From Unio delphinus (taxonomy: Eukaryota; Mollusca; Bivalvia; Unionida; Unionidae), in contig JAQISU010000119.1 of NCBI GenBank assembly GCA_029339505.1, forward strand, positions 2,879,001-2,943,000: 64,000 bases of DNA. Direction: 5' to 3'. The notes under the pieces are model-generated. The model was not told where the DNA came from, searched no databases, and was given only the letters and a program-made list of their open reading frames with translations. Made by a program: the position numbers and the translations under genes. Below are positions 1 through 11,507 of this stretch, piece after piece (the first letter of the stretch is position 1; every line of letters begins with the position of its first letter).

Positions 1-998
1 ATTCCGATTTTGCAGCGCTATAAATATTTGACGTGGAGCTGAAACGGCTTGTTTTGATGCCAGGTGCCATGTAAATGTATCAGCAACATTATCCTCTTTG
101 GCATCAGTTGTTGTTGTTAGCCAACTTATCAATGATTTGCCACTTGTGTCCATAAATGAAAGAAGCCGCTCTTCCGTGGTAATTGATGGGGTCATTACTG
201 GCATCCACAATACTATTTTACTCAAAACAACTTTACCATCAGCGGCACCAGTACGCCGAATTGCATCATTGTCATTGCCTTTTCGCACTAATGCGATTGT
301 GTGCTTGGCTCCATAGATGATTTTCTGACATTGAAGCAGAATCCAAATATGTGATGGAGTGGAAGCGCACATAAAAAAAATTGCTGCTGTTCATGCAATG
401 CTCCTTTTCGTGTTGCAAATCCTAAATTGAAATAACCATTCACGCCTCCGAGAATATCAAACGCAGCTCCGCGTCTAGCTAGACGTTCTGGATTAGTTGC
501 TTCTTGTTGATAGGCTTCTGCATTATCTTTTGCTGTTAACACTTTAATGTATTGAAGGTTGTCGTCGTTGTCAGAGGTATCCTTTGCAAACATCATAGAT
601 GGACCAGCCGACCTTGTATAATCATCGGAGTATCCTGCTAGCCCGATTATTGTTGTTGCAAAATCAACTTCACGGTCTTATGATTCAATTTCTTTTCCAT
701 CAATAAGATATCTTGCACTTTCAAATAACGCCATTATGCCATTATTAACAAAACCAATTCGGACATTATCTGCATATGGGGTATCAGCTGCAACATTTGT
801 TACGAGTTTTCCCTCAATTTCAATAAATGCTTCACATGGCAAGAAGTATTTACTGGTATCTTGAGCTTGAAGTTCAATTCGCGATCGTTGGTCGGGTTGT
901 ATTGCATGATAGGAATAGTATTGATAATCACGGACGGAATAGTCCTTGGGTACTGGGGCTTCCATATCAAACGCGGGATCAGCTGTTCGTTTACACAT
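1..998 (-). pseudogene. Major capsid protein (double jelly-roll candidate), E1 copy, 3' end outside window
   Basis: Homologous along its length to the capsid genes of E2, E3 and E5. It begins at the ATG giving MCKRTADPAFD, which aligns with the E2 start, and is preceded by an AT-rich leader. Conserved blocks are the DTSKYFLPCEA segment, the FVNNGIMALFESARYL segment and, after a frame break near 680, the later part with IPLHHIFGFC-like and LLSFMD-like blocks. This copy keeps Tyr at the DTSK-Y-F site where two other copies carry stops. The assignment as capsid protein rests on position between pVI-like and pX-like genes, size and conservation, as in adintovirus/Polinton gene sets; no fold could be computed. 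The frame is broken at least once. Confidence 0.7.
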
Positions 999-1043
999 TA
1001 TACTATTCACACTAGTGTTTTCAATTGTGAAACTCTTTGTAAA

Positions 1044-1511
1044 TCATCGTCGTTTTTGTTTTCGTTTCAAACCACTTCATGCTATCGCGTTCATGATAGC
1101 GCTATCTGTTACCGGTGAAGCCGTCAATGGAGATGGAGTCACCGAAGCAGCCAACGACGCTAGTTTTTCTTCCACTGCTCTATTTATTGCTTTGCTGATT
1201 TTTGCAGGCATTACTGTAGTTGATGGTAGCACTGTTTGTTTCCTTCGCACCAATGATGCTATTTTATCTTTCGCGGCAGAAAATGCCTTTCCGGCAAGAT
1301 TTTCAACAGCGCTGATTCCCTTATCACGAATAGCATCAATGGCCTTCATTGATAATTGTTTAGCTAACGAAGCCACTTTTGGGGCCATTCTTGTAAATAG
1401 CCCCGCAATGGTATTGCCGAAACCATCTCAGTAATATGTTCTATAAACAGGCAATCGTGAGTTCACCACGTAGACGCTTACGGGTTTATCATGGTTGTAG
1501 TGAATGATCAT
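1044..1511 (-). pseudogene. pVI-like minor capsid/membrane-lytic protein, E1 copy
   Basis: Starts at an ATG giving MIIHYNHDKP, as in E5, and contains the glycine-rich block DGFGNTIAGLF followed by MAPKVASLAKQL and repeated Ala/Lys-rich amphipathic stretches. Two in-frame TGA codons interrupt it, each replacing a Gly that is GGA in E2 and E5: one before the DGFG block and one inside the C-terminal IAGSG motif. The tail after the motif is short and strongly basic (GLKRKQKRR). Role as an adenovirus pVI analogue is inferred from composition, gene order and a protease consensus near the C-terminus. Confidence 0.6.
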
Positions 1512-1545
1512 CTTGTTATAAAACTAATAGTTTTTCAATTAGTGA

Positions 1546-2535
1546 TCAATCGCTAAGATCCATAGGATTTTCATCATAACCATGGGCATCTCTGTGATTT
1601 TCAACTAATTCAGCAATGAGTTCTCGTTATACATCAATGTCCATGATACCGCCGGCAAATAATCGTCTACATATATTAGCTGCTTCATTAATTATTTTAA
1701 TGGAGTTGTTTCCGGCTCGTTTTCCGCCCATAAGTACTTCTAACCGTGATATATCACTGAGGATGTTACCAGGACTTGTCACGGTTGCGTTGAAATCTAA
1801 AGGATTTTCAATCGAATATCCGCTAGCAGTAACTTTTTTAGTTGTACTAGTTTCATCATACTCATCAACTCCCTTTTTCAATTCTTTATATTCCAATGCT
1901 TTTTTATCTAAACGGCCAATAATCTCCTTATTCGTTTTATACAACCAATTAACCCATTCATCTCGGTTTATTTTACTGTTTTTATACTCGTCTTTTAAAA
2001 AGTCCTTTCTGGAATGAAAGCTTTGGGCGGCAAAATTACCAAAAGCCTTATAATGTTCAGATTTTATTATTTGAAATCGTTTGATTTGTGTTATAGCTCC
2101 TTCGGTGAGTTTGTCTATAAATAAAACACCTCTTGGGGTGACATCAACAGGTTGTGGTTCAGGTGCAGAATCATCAATATCAGCTAATCGTTTAATTTCG
2201 CGTCGGGTTTTTATATCACTGGATATCTGTTTTATCCCTGCTCGTGTTTGTTCGGTCTCTGCTGTTATCCTTTCAAGCGTATCAAGCAGCGGCGCCTTCT
2301 CTGCTCGTTCTTTTTCAGGAATATCTCCGTATATCGCTGCTTCAGTTAACTTTTTCACATCTTTGGTCGCACTTGTTATCGGAGTAAACAGTTGTTCACT
2401 TGACACAGAAAAGTCAGTTTGCATTTGTTGTCGTTGTTGAAGTTTCTCGCGATGTCTGTCTCAAACCGGTATAAACTTTTTAACTGCTGCTAGCCGCTCT
2501 CGGGCTAATCTAGTTGTAAGCGATTCACCTACCAT
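1546..2535 (-). pseudogene. Conserved long structural-block protein of unknown function, E1 copy
   Basis: Homologous to the genes at 27194, 39949 and 59755. The N-terminus carries the conserved LTTRLARERL block, then an IKKFIP-like segment, then QTDFS..EQLFTPIT. The middle is charged, variable and helix-rich. The C-terminus has the best conserved block, SPGNILSDISRLEVLMGGKRAGN..IINEAANICRRLFAGG. There is a frame break or stop near 2455 (residue about 27) and a TAA just after MDIDV, near the same place as a stop in E2. The conserved position as first gene of the structural cluster suggests a virion or assembly protein, but no family is recognised. Confidence 0.65.
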
Positions 2536-2928
2536 ATATTGTTTGTGAACTGAGTTTTCAAATGTGAAACTATCACAATTAAAAGCTGAGTTATTAAATA
2601 ACGTACCATCAAGCTAACGTATCCATCTCCGACAGGGTTAAACTGTACGACGCTATCCGCGAGTGTTTCAAAAATAACATCACTGGGGTTTCAGAATTGT
2701 AATATCTGAGAACGGCGATGAACGATTTCTGTTAACGACGCGGCAACAACAACAACTACGTAAAAATTGAGGCGTCGCGTTGATTACTTGCTACCACAAC
2801 CAGATCATCCAGTACGCACATAACTGCATGAGCAAGCCCAAACTGATGAGTATTCTTTCAGGAGAAAATCCTATGTGAGTGTTCTGAAAAATTACTAAAA
2901 GCATATTTTTATAGTAACGCTCACGTGG
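2536..2928. other. Non-coding gap between two E1 genes
   Basis: About 390 bases with no conserved reading frame on either strand. It corresponds in position to the AT-rich spacer at 26664-27193 of E2, but I see no clear base-level similarity. Confidence 0.5.
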
Positions 2929-3285
2929 TTAGGATACTGGTTTTTCCTTGCTTAATATTTTTCTAAGATCACGAACCTTAGAACTAATTTCAGCTCGTTT
3001 TTGATACTCTTGGCCGAGCTTTTGACGTATTGCTTCAACGGTGCTAAATAGCGTTATAAATACATTAATGTCGTTACCGTACAAACAAGCATTGATGGAC
3101 TTTTGAATTCCTTTCACGACCCTGTACATCTTAAGTAAAACATAACGACCATAACTAAACATATACTCAATGTCTTCATATTCCGAGATAATCCTGTCGC
3201 AGTCGAGATCTTTAGATAATACTATCCCTCGATTTTTCAAATCTGAAATTTCAACAATTATAGAATTTACATCTTTTATACCCAT
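2929..3285 (-). CDS. Small conserved protein of unknown function, E1 copy (118 aa)
   Basis: Open reading frame of 118 codons, colinear with the 118-codon gene at 26307-26663 in E2. Both share NSIIVEI near the N-terminus, a DIEY block, an IQ(K/N)SI block, an EAIRQKLGQEY-like block and a final VRDLRKIL-like block. Its composition (Lys, Glu, Ile, Leu) predicts an alpha-helical, partly coiled-coil protein with no membrane segment. The ATG sits directly behind a TTATATAAGTA stretch. It precedes the structural cluster. No family is recognised; a scaffold or regulatory role would be a guess. Confidence 0.7.
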   Translation of the reverse strand: MGIKDVNSIIVEISDLKNRGIVLSKDLDCDRIISEYEDIEYMFSYGRYVLLKMYRVVKGIQKSINACLYGNDINVFITLFSTVEAIRQKLGQEYQKRAEISSKVRDLRKILSKEKPVS

Positions 3286-3315
3286 TACTTATATAATACA
3301 TTTTACCCCTAATTA

Positions 3316-3402
3316 TTAAAAAATATTCGGGGTCGTTTTTGACCCGTTTTGTTTTATGGAGCATACATCTCCGAAAGGGAGTCCTAAGGTGACAAACATC
3401 AT
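3316..3402 (-). pseudogene. Short remnant of the small regulatory-region ORF (E1)
   Basis: Starts with a double ATG and reads FVTLGLPFGDVC before diverging and stopping after 28 codons. The first part matches the start of the 75-codon ORF at 25429 in E2 (MAFATLGLPSGDVC). Upstream both share the block containing TGTGATGTC and the run CTTCTGGGCGGTCTAAGATG. Conservation of the reading frame only around the start suggests a real small gene that is truncated here. Confidence 0.4.
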
Positions 3403-3900
3403 CTTAGACCGCCCAGAAGATATGCTTGGGGACATCACAACATATACTTAATTAACTTATTTAATGGACAGTACAATATATCCGCACTCGAGTGCTGCGG
3501 CAGATTTTAGGCATAACATATACTTAATTAACTTAATTATTGGACGGTACTATGCCGTACATATCTCCACTCGAGTGTTGCGGCAGATTTTAGGCATGAC
3601 ATATACTGAATCAAGGATGGTATTATTGCATGAAACGATGATGGAATTTGTGATTTAATGATGTGGGACGGCACAAAGACAGCACAAACATGAAACGACG
3701 GAGCGGATTTTATGTGGCAAATCTAACCAATCAAAAGCACCCCAATTAAATTAACCTGGTTGCATGGATTGCAAAAGACAACCACACGCCCGTGTTAATG
3801 GCCTTGATTAGTTTTGATTGGTCGGATTTGGCTTTCGAAAGCCCCAAGCTTAATACGAGTAATAACATATAAAAGGTTACTAATACAGCAGCGTTGATTC
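3403..3900. promoter_or_regulatory. Conserved non-coding control region with tandem repeats, E1
   Basis: Mirror image of the E2 region 24885-25428. It contains tandem units with TTAATTAACTTAATTA and a CACTCGAGTG palindrome (about 3440-3610), then GATTGGTCGGAT and GGCTTTCGAAAGCC motifs, and a TATA-like ACATATAAAAGG near 3867 on the plus strand followed by CTAATACAGCAGCG. The same TATA box, spacing and CTAATACAGCAGCG occur in E2 in the matching orientation. The conservation of non-coding bases suggests a promoter, an origin, or both. Confidence 0.55.
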
Positions 3901-3903
3901 ACC

Positions 3904-4380
3904 GGTGTGCTTTTTTATTTCTTTGAATTACTTATTAATTCTGTTTCACAACATTTAAATGAGACAAAATATTTAAATAAAACACTAAACAAAATAATAC
4001 AGTTGTTAGATAACAGCGTGTATTTTCTCTGTTCTAATCCTCTAGACAAAATGCGTTGCCGATTAGGTCACAAAGAACTGTATAGAGGAATTTTAACCAC
4101 GCCAATTTACTTCAATGAAGAAAACACTAGTGTTTCATTCTCGTTCCGGCTGAGCGAACATAGGTAACGCGTTGGATTATAAAGAACGTCTGTACTAAAA
4201 GTGTATAATAGCTGAATGTAGATGGTCTATAAGGGTTTAAACAAATACAACTGTTTAAATGATGCAGTTTTAGCCAAGCGACAATAAAAAGTTTAAAAAA
4301 TGCGTTACAAGTTGATAAATACAACTCTACCGAAACTAATGTATTATATACTCCATTACAGTCACGTGTGCGCGCCTATG
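3904..4380. other. Conserved non-coding stretch downstream of the TATA box, E1
   Basis: Begins with a segment (TTTGAATTACTTATTAAT, then TTTAAATGAGAC) that is nearly shared with E2 at 24840-24890, although no common protein frame exists. The E1 reading frame at 3907-4167 has no counterpart in E2, so I do not call a gene. A short untranslated leader or non-coding RNA from the nearby TATA box is possible. Confidence 0.35.
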
Positions 4381-4995
4381 TTAATTATAACTCTCTCTCT
4401 CTACAGGTGTAGCAGACGAAACAAATTCCTTTGACGTTATAATACAAGGGAACGTAGTGAGTAGAGTGTTATGAGTGGCGGCGGACTTATCCATAAAGGA
4501 TTTATCTCCCTTGAATCGTTGCAGATGTATACGATTTTTCTTTGACACAATTAATTTAGTTATATTTTCTGCAACAAATTGTATTGAAGACCTACAAATA
4601 TCAAAATATGTACCGGCTTCATTTATTGATTGAAAAAATTTTTCTCCGTTGGTCTCTGTATCAAATGCTTTGACATGTTTTGCCCTTTTTGCGTGTTTGC
4701 CGGTTCCACCTAATATTGCATTCTCACTTTGAGTAACAACTCGTAAGTTATCCAATTTGTTATTTTGAAGAAATCCATCAACGTGATCAATCACAAATCC
4801 TTCTTCGATTAATCCGTAAAATGCTTCAAAAATGACTCTGTGACATAGATATTTTTTCCTCCCAGCTGTAAACATCAAGTATCCCATATTGATTACCCAT
4901 CCAACTTTTTTTTTTAGTCTACGATGCCTGACAACACCATCACGGTATGCTTCATAATTAAGAAGCACTGGGTGCGGTCTGAAATCTCGGCTCAT
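4381..4995 (-). CDS. HNH endonuclease, homing-type (HNH_3 with NUMOD-like C-terminus), E1
   Basis: Open frame of 204 codons starting directly behind a TATTATATAA run. Residues 1-45 resemble the short NUMOD-like N-terminus of free-standing HNH homing enzymes. The catalytic HNH core lies at about residues 50-92: LCHRVIFEAF, then VIDHVDG, then NNKLDNLRVVTQSEN, which supplies the H, D-H and N residues. Residues about 108-150 (KAFDTETNGEKFFQSINEAG then CRSSIQ) resemble a NUMOD1 DNA-binding module. These enzymes nick or cut DNA and often spread themselves. It lies beside the Cys-rich gene in the same direction, as in E2 and E3. The C-terminal 40 residues differ from E2, so the end may be displaced. 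Confidence 0.8.
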   Translation of the reverse strand: MSRDFRPHPVLLNYEAYRDGVVRHRRLKKKVGWVINMGYLMFTAGRKKYLCHRVIFEAFYGLIEEGFVIDHVDGFLQNNKLDNLRVVTQSENAILGGTGKHAKRAKHVKAFDTETNGEKFFQSINEAGTYFDICRSSIQFVAENITKLIVSKKNRIHLQRFKGDKSFMDKSAATHNTLLTTFPCIITSKEFVSSATPVERESYN

Positions 4996-5037
4996 TTATA
5001 TAATAATACTATTTGTCTAATTTATTATTAGCTTTAA

Positions 5038-5313
5038 TTATAAGATTTTATCGCTGACGGAGTCATCAGTAGGATCAATGACTGCATTTTGTATTCGTTT
5101 GTCACAATAGCGTTTTAGTTCCCTGTAACGTTTGCCGCCACAACTGAGACACAACTGCAATTTTCCCCTTACCCCCACCCAACATCGGAGGCATGGACGG
5201 GGGCCAAAGAAACCGTTGCGATCGCTTTGTAAATGATACTCACAGAATTCGCTTCTGCATGATTTGTTACATGGAGTTGTTGATCCAATCATTAGCCACT
5301 TGCAGTGATTCAT
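5038..5313 (-). CDS. Cys-rich zinc-binding small protein, E1 copy (91 aa)
   Basis: Starts NHCKWLMIG and contains about ten cysteines arranged as CNKSCRSEFC, then PCLRC, then LCLSCGGKRYRELKR, with a His after the first cluster. This predicts two zinc-binding knuckles and a basic tail. The E2 gene at 23815-24138 has the same cysteine spacing. It is divergently arranged with the polymerase gene, 42 bases away, and sits next to the HNH gene. A nucleic-acid-binding or transcription-regulating role is plausible but not shown. Confidence 0.7.
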   Translation of the reverse strand: MNHCKWLMIGSTTPCNKSCRSEFCEYHLQSDRNGFFGPRPCLRCWVGVRGKLQLCLSCGGKRYRELKRYCDKRIQNAVIDPTDDSVSDKIL

Positions 5314-5355
5314 TATACTATATTTTTCTTTTTAAATACTTGTTTTAATTATAAC

Positions 5356-8300
5356 CTGGAGGACTTCGAGATATTATCAGCAATTAAGCCTTTCAAAAAC
5401 GTTAAATTTAATCTCGATAGAACCCTCAAAGATGTGACAAAACGGGTAATAACTGATAGAGCCCTGATAAATAAAATACGCGATTGTATTAATGAACTCA
5501 AGCACGACAGTGCATCTCATAGCTGGTCAACATTTCGAATTGATGGCGTTGTTGATGCCACCATGAACGACAGCAACGCAGCGTTGAGGTTATCACAACT
5601 TGGCAACATAAAGTATTTTTTTAGAGTAAAATTCATTATCCGTGTAGAATCAGGCGGTTGATTTATACGAGACAAATTTGAACCGATTCTCAAAGACAAT
5701 AAAACAGTCGTTGATAGCCGTGATTCTAAAACGGGTTTGTTAACTGGAATTGACAAACCATACTATGAACGAGCATATCCTGAAACAGCAATTGTGTATG
5801 GGATATATCCGTTAATTGAAAAACCTGATATAAGAAAACTTAAACCAATAAAACATTCGTCGCCGGCAACTTCGTCGTCAGTGGCTTTGCCACCCAATTG
5901 TGTAACAGCACGAATAACAGAACATTTTACAAATGCATCCCGAGGGAACAAACTTACCGATCTACGGCGTAACAAAATAGCTCAATGGGAGTTAACGGTG
6001 AAAGACTAAGGAGCAACTATTAACGATATAGCGAAATTAGAAACATCACTGAGATTTCCAATAACAGTTATGACGATAACCGGAGAAGTTTTATACAAAT
6101 CAAAATACAACAAAAATGGAGCCCTAATTAAAATTATTGATCATAACGAACACGCATGGACGTCCGCGGTCACAATATTTCCACGAAACAGAACAATAAA
6201 GTATATACCCGACGAATTCTTACGAGAAGAATTATCCAGGGATGGTTTTCTAGTTGAAGAGAAACTATTCGATGCTATTGCGCATTTGAGTAAAAACAAC
6301 CCTGTGTCGGTGTGGTTACTTCGCAGCACTGAAAATGACACGAATACGTTTGATCAGTTTGTAAGACCAAACGGTGAATTATACCGCACTGAAGCATTTC
6401 ACAACAAAATGAAAAAAACAGCTAGCGGATTTTTAACGGCGTGTGGCGAAGGCAACAACAATGATGAAATCATCAACGATGAACAATTATTGACAGACTG
6501 TTTTACAATCCCGTCTATTGTAGCTCATTTTGCAAGAATCAAAAACGTATGGAAACCAACACGCGTAGAATTCTTGATAGACATAGAGGCTAGTTGTTTA
6601 GAATTTAATCATGGTGGTTTATGGAATAACAAATACGACCATGATAATATCATTTCAGTTGATATGGATGCTTGTTATCCAGCGAGTTGTTTTCGGTTAC
6701 GGAGAGTGTACTGAGTATTTTAAACGATTTGGACACCCCGTACATGAAATGACTAGTGTTGCAATCAATGGGCCGCTGCCTGATTTTGATTTAACTGGAT
6801 TCGCTCGTGTAGTATCATTTGAGTTCGCAGCAGGACTTCATCGCTGTTGTTATGTTTGGATTGGTAGACACATGTCTGAAAAGAAGTATCTGCCAATAGC
6901 GTTATTAGGGTTCATGATTGATACAAAAATGTTAATTTCGCTGACGGTCAGTGAAGCAATTATATCATATCAGAAACAAATCAATGTCTGGTTACCAACA
7001 CCGGAACGTCTTGATAGTATAATTGCGGAATCCAGAAAACATATTGATGCCGACGAAGAATATATCATTGAGTGGTCCAAACGGGTATTTAATCAACGAA
7101 ACTTCGAAGCAAAAGATCTCGGCAGAAGAATAATTGGAAAATTCACTCAGGGAGGGAAAAAATGTAACTATAAAAGATATTGTTCACGGCTGATTATGGA
7201 TAACACCGAATACGACTTCGTAATTGCGGATGCAGTATCGTAAAGATACTTTTTTGTCCGATGGAAACAAATTGGGTACGGTTGTTACTTATAGCGACGG
7301 TTACAGATCCCCGTATACACATTTGAGGTCGTCGATGCTGGGTTATGCTTGTATTAATTTATTTTCAGTGATAAATAGATTTCCTGACACTGAGGTTAGA
7401 GTTGCCGTTGATTCATTTTACATTAACAGTAAGTACAGTTGCACAGTTGCTGAATTCACTAATGCGGATGAAAATTGGGGATCATGTAGAATTAAAAAAG
7501 AAATGCTGCGTGATTACTCTGAATCAGCAGATAATGAAATTAAAAGTAATTACTTACGCGGTGATAATTTATCAGAACGTTATAATGCACCACCGATATC
7601 AGATCCAATGTGTAGATATAAAACAGTTTATTTAAACGGCTGTGGCGGGTCAGGAAAAACGACGCGTGCAATCGAGTTATATCGAGGGATGAAGTATGCA
7701 CAGTATCCACATAAATATTAAAGATGTTCTTGGATTGGCTGCTGACAAAAAACACGACCGTGATAATGTGCGGAGATAATGGACAGTCACCACCATTTGT
7801 CGGCGCGGGTCCACATAAGTGGCTGAAATAATTCGTGGACTATTATGAAGAAATTGATAGCGCTTATAGGGCACTTGATGAACAATTAAGTGAGGTTAAA
7901 AAATTAATTAGATTACAACCAGATATAATCCAATGTGAAATAATCAGAGAAATAATTCCTGAAACTTCCATGGAGGAATTTTGGGATGCATGGAGACCAA
8001 ACGATTTTGTAGTGGCAAGTAGAAAGATAGTCAGATATACAATTCAGCGGCAATTATTTGAGCTACACAAACAATATTATCCGATGTTACAGGTTCCATT
8101 GTGTTACAGACCAGCTGACACCCGCAAGCAAAAGATCGAGGTGGAAATACCCGGCGGAGGCAAATAAATACTTGTGCTAAATGATATTGTATGCGTTGAT
8201 ATACAATTTGTTGAACGCGCATAGAAGGCTAAATCATCGCCGTGGACACTGTCTATGTAACGACGATACATACCTCGCAGGGATTAACCATTGCGGATAC

Positions 8301-8705
8301 AATTGTTTGGATAGTCTTAATCGCATTGAGTGGTCAAATTTAATCTATATTGCAGTGTCTAGAGTACGGCGAATAAATCAGCTTCGAAGAATTGTATTTG
8401 ATGACGACACCACAATGGATGATATTAATGTTAGCATCATTGATAATAAACTCTCCGGTTACAAACAACAAGACAAAAAAAAAAAAACAACAAGGATTTG
8501 ATATTGATGCTGAATTAATAATCGCGTTGAAGAAACAACAGAATAATCACTGCGCGAGTTGCAATTGTACAATGCGTTGGCAGTATTCGGATAAATATCC
8601 TCGCCAATTTACCGTAGATAGAAATAAAATAACAGTCTCGGTCATGTCAGAACCAATGTGATGTTGACTTGTCTTGAGTGCAACAGACGCAACTGCGCTA
8701 GTTAA
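5356..8705 (+). pseudogene. DNA polymerase-SF1 helicase-HNH fusion, E1 copy, decayed
   Basis: Homologous over its whole length to the E2 gene at 20306-23772. The start ATG is replaced by CTG. At least three in-frame stops (near 5660, 6007 and 7830) and several frameshifts (near 6700, 7230, 8165, 8480) break it, and the segment between Walker A (GCGGSGKTTRA, near 7640) and the motif III region (near 7760) is largely deleted. Polymerase palm motif A survives around 6660, motif C around 7410 (AVDSFYINSK) and helicase motif VI around 8350 (AVSRVRRINQ). The terminal HNH domain (CASC, FTVDR, CLECNRR) is present but lies in another frame after a run of 13 A. Its stop overlaps the integrase stop by 8 bases. 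Confidence 0.8.
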
Positions 8706-9330
8706 GTCCATGCGGCGGCAATTGAGTATCATCAGGAATCACTTGTAATTGTTCGCGTGTAAAACCCCACTGAGGGGCAGTTGAATCCAATTTATAGATT
8801 GGAGGTCTACCAGTTGATTGTGTTATAGTAGATATGCTATGCGTAGTGACACTCGAAATAGGATCAGTAGCTTTTTTTTACCACCTTCGAGTTCTCCTGG
8901 TCATTATAAATATCTCACGGTGACATTGCTGAGAATTGGCTGAGAAACTCTATCCCGCTGTGCTTGTGGTATATACTTTTTTTATTGCGTTGTTAGGTTT
9001 CATATTGATTGCTCTGGTAATCTCGTTATTTACCCCTGGTAACCTTTTGACCCATTCACGGGATCGCTTTTCTTGGATTAATTATTTTGCATATTGATAT
9101 CCAACTAACCGCTCAGCAAGAGTCCGATTAAATCGTTCTACAATTGCCTGATCACGATGTAACGCAGTATGCCCCCGTCTGATGGTGACATTGTGATGTT
9201 TCATTGTAGATGCAACCACACCCTGAAATTCCTTGCCAGGATCAACTTGTAATAGATTTGGCCAGCGTAGTGGGCCTCGTCGATAAATCTTTTCAAATGC
9301 AGAAGCAACTTCAGGTGATGATTTTTTTTT
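8698..9330 (-). pseudogene. DDE integrase, C-terminal two thirds only, E1
   Basis: Antisense reading gives VASAFEKIYRRGPLRWPN, VDPGKEFQG, then RRGHTALHRDQ-AIVERFNRT, matching the second Asp and the Glu of the catalytic triad seen in the E2 integrase. The first catalytic Asp and the N-terminus are missing because the element ends at a T tract. Small frame breaks occur in the C-terminal part, where the RPPIYKLDSTA and LQVIPDDTQLPPH blocks persist. The stop TAG nests with the HNH stop of the opposing gene. Confidence 0.75.
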
Positions 9331-10667
9331 TTTTTGTATAACCTACAGTAATATCTGTTAGAAATCCAAATTTGGCTACATGCATTGCTAAATCACTCAA
9401 AGGGAGTAAATGCGGTATTGGATAAATATGAGCTTGAACAAAGTTTGGGAAATGCATGTGGGTTCACTGGTCATGATCACCATGGATAGCTTCCAAAGAT
9501 AATTTTTATTCTATATTTTTAAGATCACAAGAGTTTTGAAATATGAGTAAATACAAAAATTCATTTTTGTCATAGCAGTCAGAGCTAAAACAGAGCAAAG
9601 TAAATGAAAGTGCCACATCTAAAAACAATGTTTTATATTACTTACTATCAGTACTAAATTGTTATCTTGTAATGAAGACTGTTTTTTTTGGGGTTTCTTT
9701 TGGTAAATATTTGATAACTAATTTGAAGGCAATCTACATAAGCTCCTAAACTGATTTATTTCCTTCATATAGCTCTTCCTATAGTCTGAATATACATCAG
9801 CATTTGTTTGTACCCTCATATTTTGTTTTAAAACAACCATAAATTAAATTTTCAAACTTTATAACTTGGTCACTTAATTTATTGATTTATAATTTTAAAC
9901 GTATTATGATCAGGGGGACTGCATGTGTTTTCTCAAACATAAATTTTCAGAGTAAAATACTACCTTGCTTGTTTGGTTATTTCCAGTTTCTGGACAAGTC
10001 TTTTTTCAGCAAAGGGGTGGATGCAAAACTACATGTGTATATACATACAATGTACATACTATGTCAATCTAATTCTGATATCTACAATGTCAAATCATGG
10101 AAAAGAACGACAACTATGGATTTAACTAGTGGTTTACTTTGTATATACAATTGTGCAATGTGCTATAACTCTCAACCTTATGGTAATTGGTGGAATTATC
10201 TGGCAGTTACCAAACAGGATGAACTATGTCGCTCTGCTGTCAGAGGAAAATTAACTCGCCCATAGTACATTGTATACATAACATGACACAGTGTTAGCAA
10301 GGAAAGTATATTAAGCACAATCCACAGACAATGACAGTGCTAGGGCATTCCTGGTCAGAGTTGGGTTAGAAATTATAAATCACATATTGAAAAAACTATT
10401 TCGGTGCATTTTTATCATACCAACAGTTTTCATTATTGACATTGGTAGGGGGGCTATAATCATACTAGAAGTTTTGCAAAAACTGTAAAACCTAACCTTT
10501 ATACCAAGTATTTAAAGAGAGAGATAGACCAATAGGAAAATGGATGCATATAAAATCAAGAGAACAGCAAAATATTAAAACAAAATGATTAAATACGCAA
10601 AATATTTATGATATTTATCATATGACGAAAATGGTGTACATTGTACATAAAAAATTTAATAATATTA

Positions 10668-10857
10668 TAGTAGAAACTGTCTTGAAAGGCCGCCCTTTCT
10701 GCCATAAAATTATGGTCTTTCAAGACAAGTGGTCTCTCATAACAGGTCATGATGCTATATAATCACTAAATTTGTGCATTGAGAATATGGTCTCTCAAGA
10801 CAGGTGGTCTCACATCGCAGTGGTCATTCAAGACAGGTTTCACTGTATATCCATATG
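10668..10857. repeat. MITE-like palindromic repeat
   Basis: The left end (TAGAAACTGTCTTGAAAGG) and right end (TTCAAGACAGGTTTCACTGTA) form an imperfect inverted repeat, and the middle contains further copies of GGTCTCTCAAGACAGGTGGTC-like sequence. This is the structure of a non-autonomous DNA transposon of about 190 bases. The flanks suggest a TA-rich target site, but the exact duplication is unclear. Confidence 0.5.
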
Positions 10858-11507
10858 AAAAACACCATAATAATTTGTAGCACCAGATGGGTGTTTTATT
10901 TCAAATGTAAAATGAAAATATCTTTTCTGCTTTATTTGAAAGAACAATGCCTTTAGAATATTTCTTTGTTTATAAAACAATATATACTTTAGCATAAAAG
11001 ATCTTTTTTAATATAAGTCTTGTTTTGGCTAATGGCAACCTTTTTGAAGAAGGAAGTTCAAAGTCCCAGGTATAATATTATTGACCGATGTCCTCAGGTG
11101 TTTAAACCATGTAACTGACACCTTAAGTTACTTTGCATAGTATATTCCAAGTGTAACCTCAGTGGTCGCAACTTCCTAGACCTGACTGATTTGAATGATT
11201 GCTTAGAGTATATTTCCCAACTTTATATTTTCTTCTGTCTGTATGGTCAGCTTGATGTGCATATGATGCTTGTTGGGTTGTGTATACCTGAAACATTTTG
11301 GTCAGTAGTTTTAAATGAAATTTATTTGTTCTAAACTAAATTAAGCAAGTCTTTTGAATGATTGTTTTACTGTTACAATAGAAAAAAATAATATTTAAAA
11401 AAAATAATGTTTAAATTACATTGCAATTTAGTTGGAAAATTTACAATCACGATTCTTTTCTTAACTTGATCTACTATGTTGTATTACTTTTACAAGTCTT
11501 TGGTAGA

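Larger units (their letters stand above)
1..9330 (-). mobile_element. E1: truncated, inverted copy of the polymerase-helicase virus-like element
   Basis: From left to right it holds MCP(-), pVI-like(-), long structural protein(-), small conserved protein(-), a conserved non-coding region, HNH endonuclease(-), Cys-rich protein(-), polymerase-helicase(+) and integrase(-). This is exactly the middle of E2 read in reverse. The left end runs off the window. The right end stops inside the integrase at a T-rich tract near 9320-9336, so the PLA2, ATPase and terminal repeat on that side are absent. Nearly every gene has stops or frameshifts; the HNH, Cys-rich and small conserved ORFs remain open. No target duplication could be found. 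The strand given is that of the structural half. Confidence 0.85.

Noticed and set aside
3907..4167. 86-codon frame after the E1 TATA box
   Set aside because: The matching E2 region keeps the bases in part but has no common reading frame.
9882..10265. 127-codon open frame in host DNA
   Set aside because: No homology to the viral set, no protein-like conservation and no supporting splice or promoter signals.
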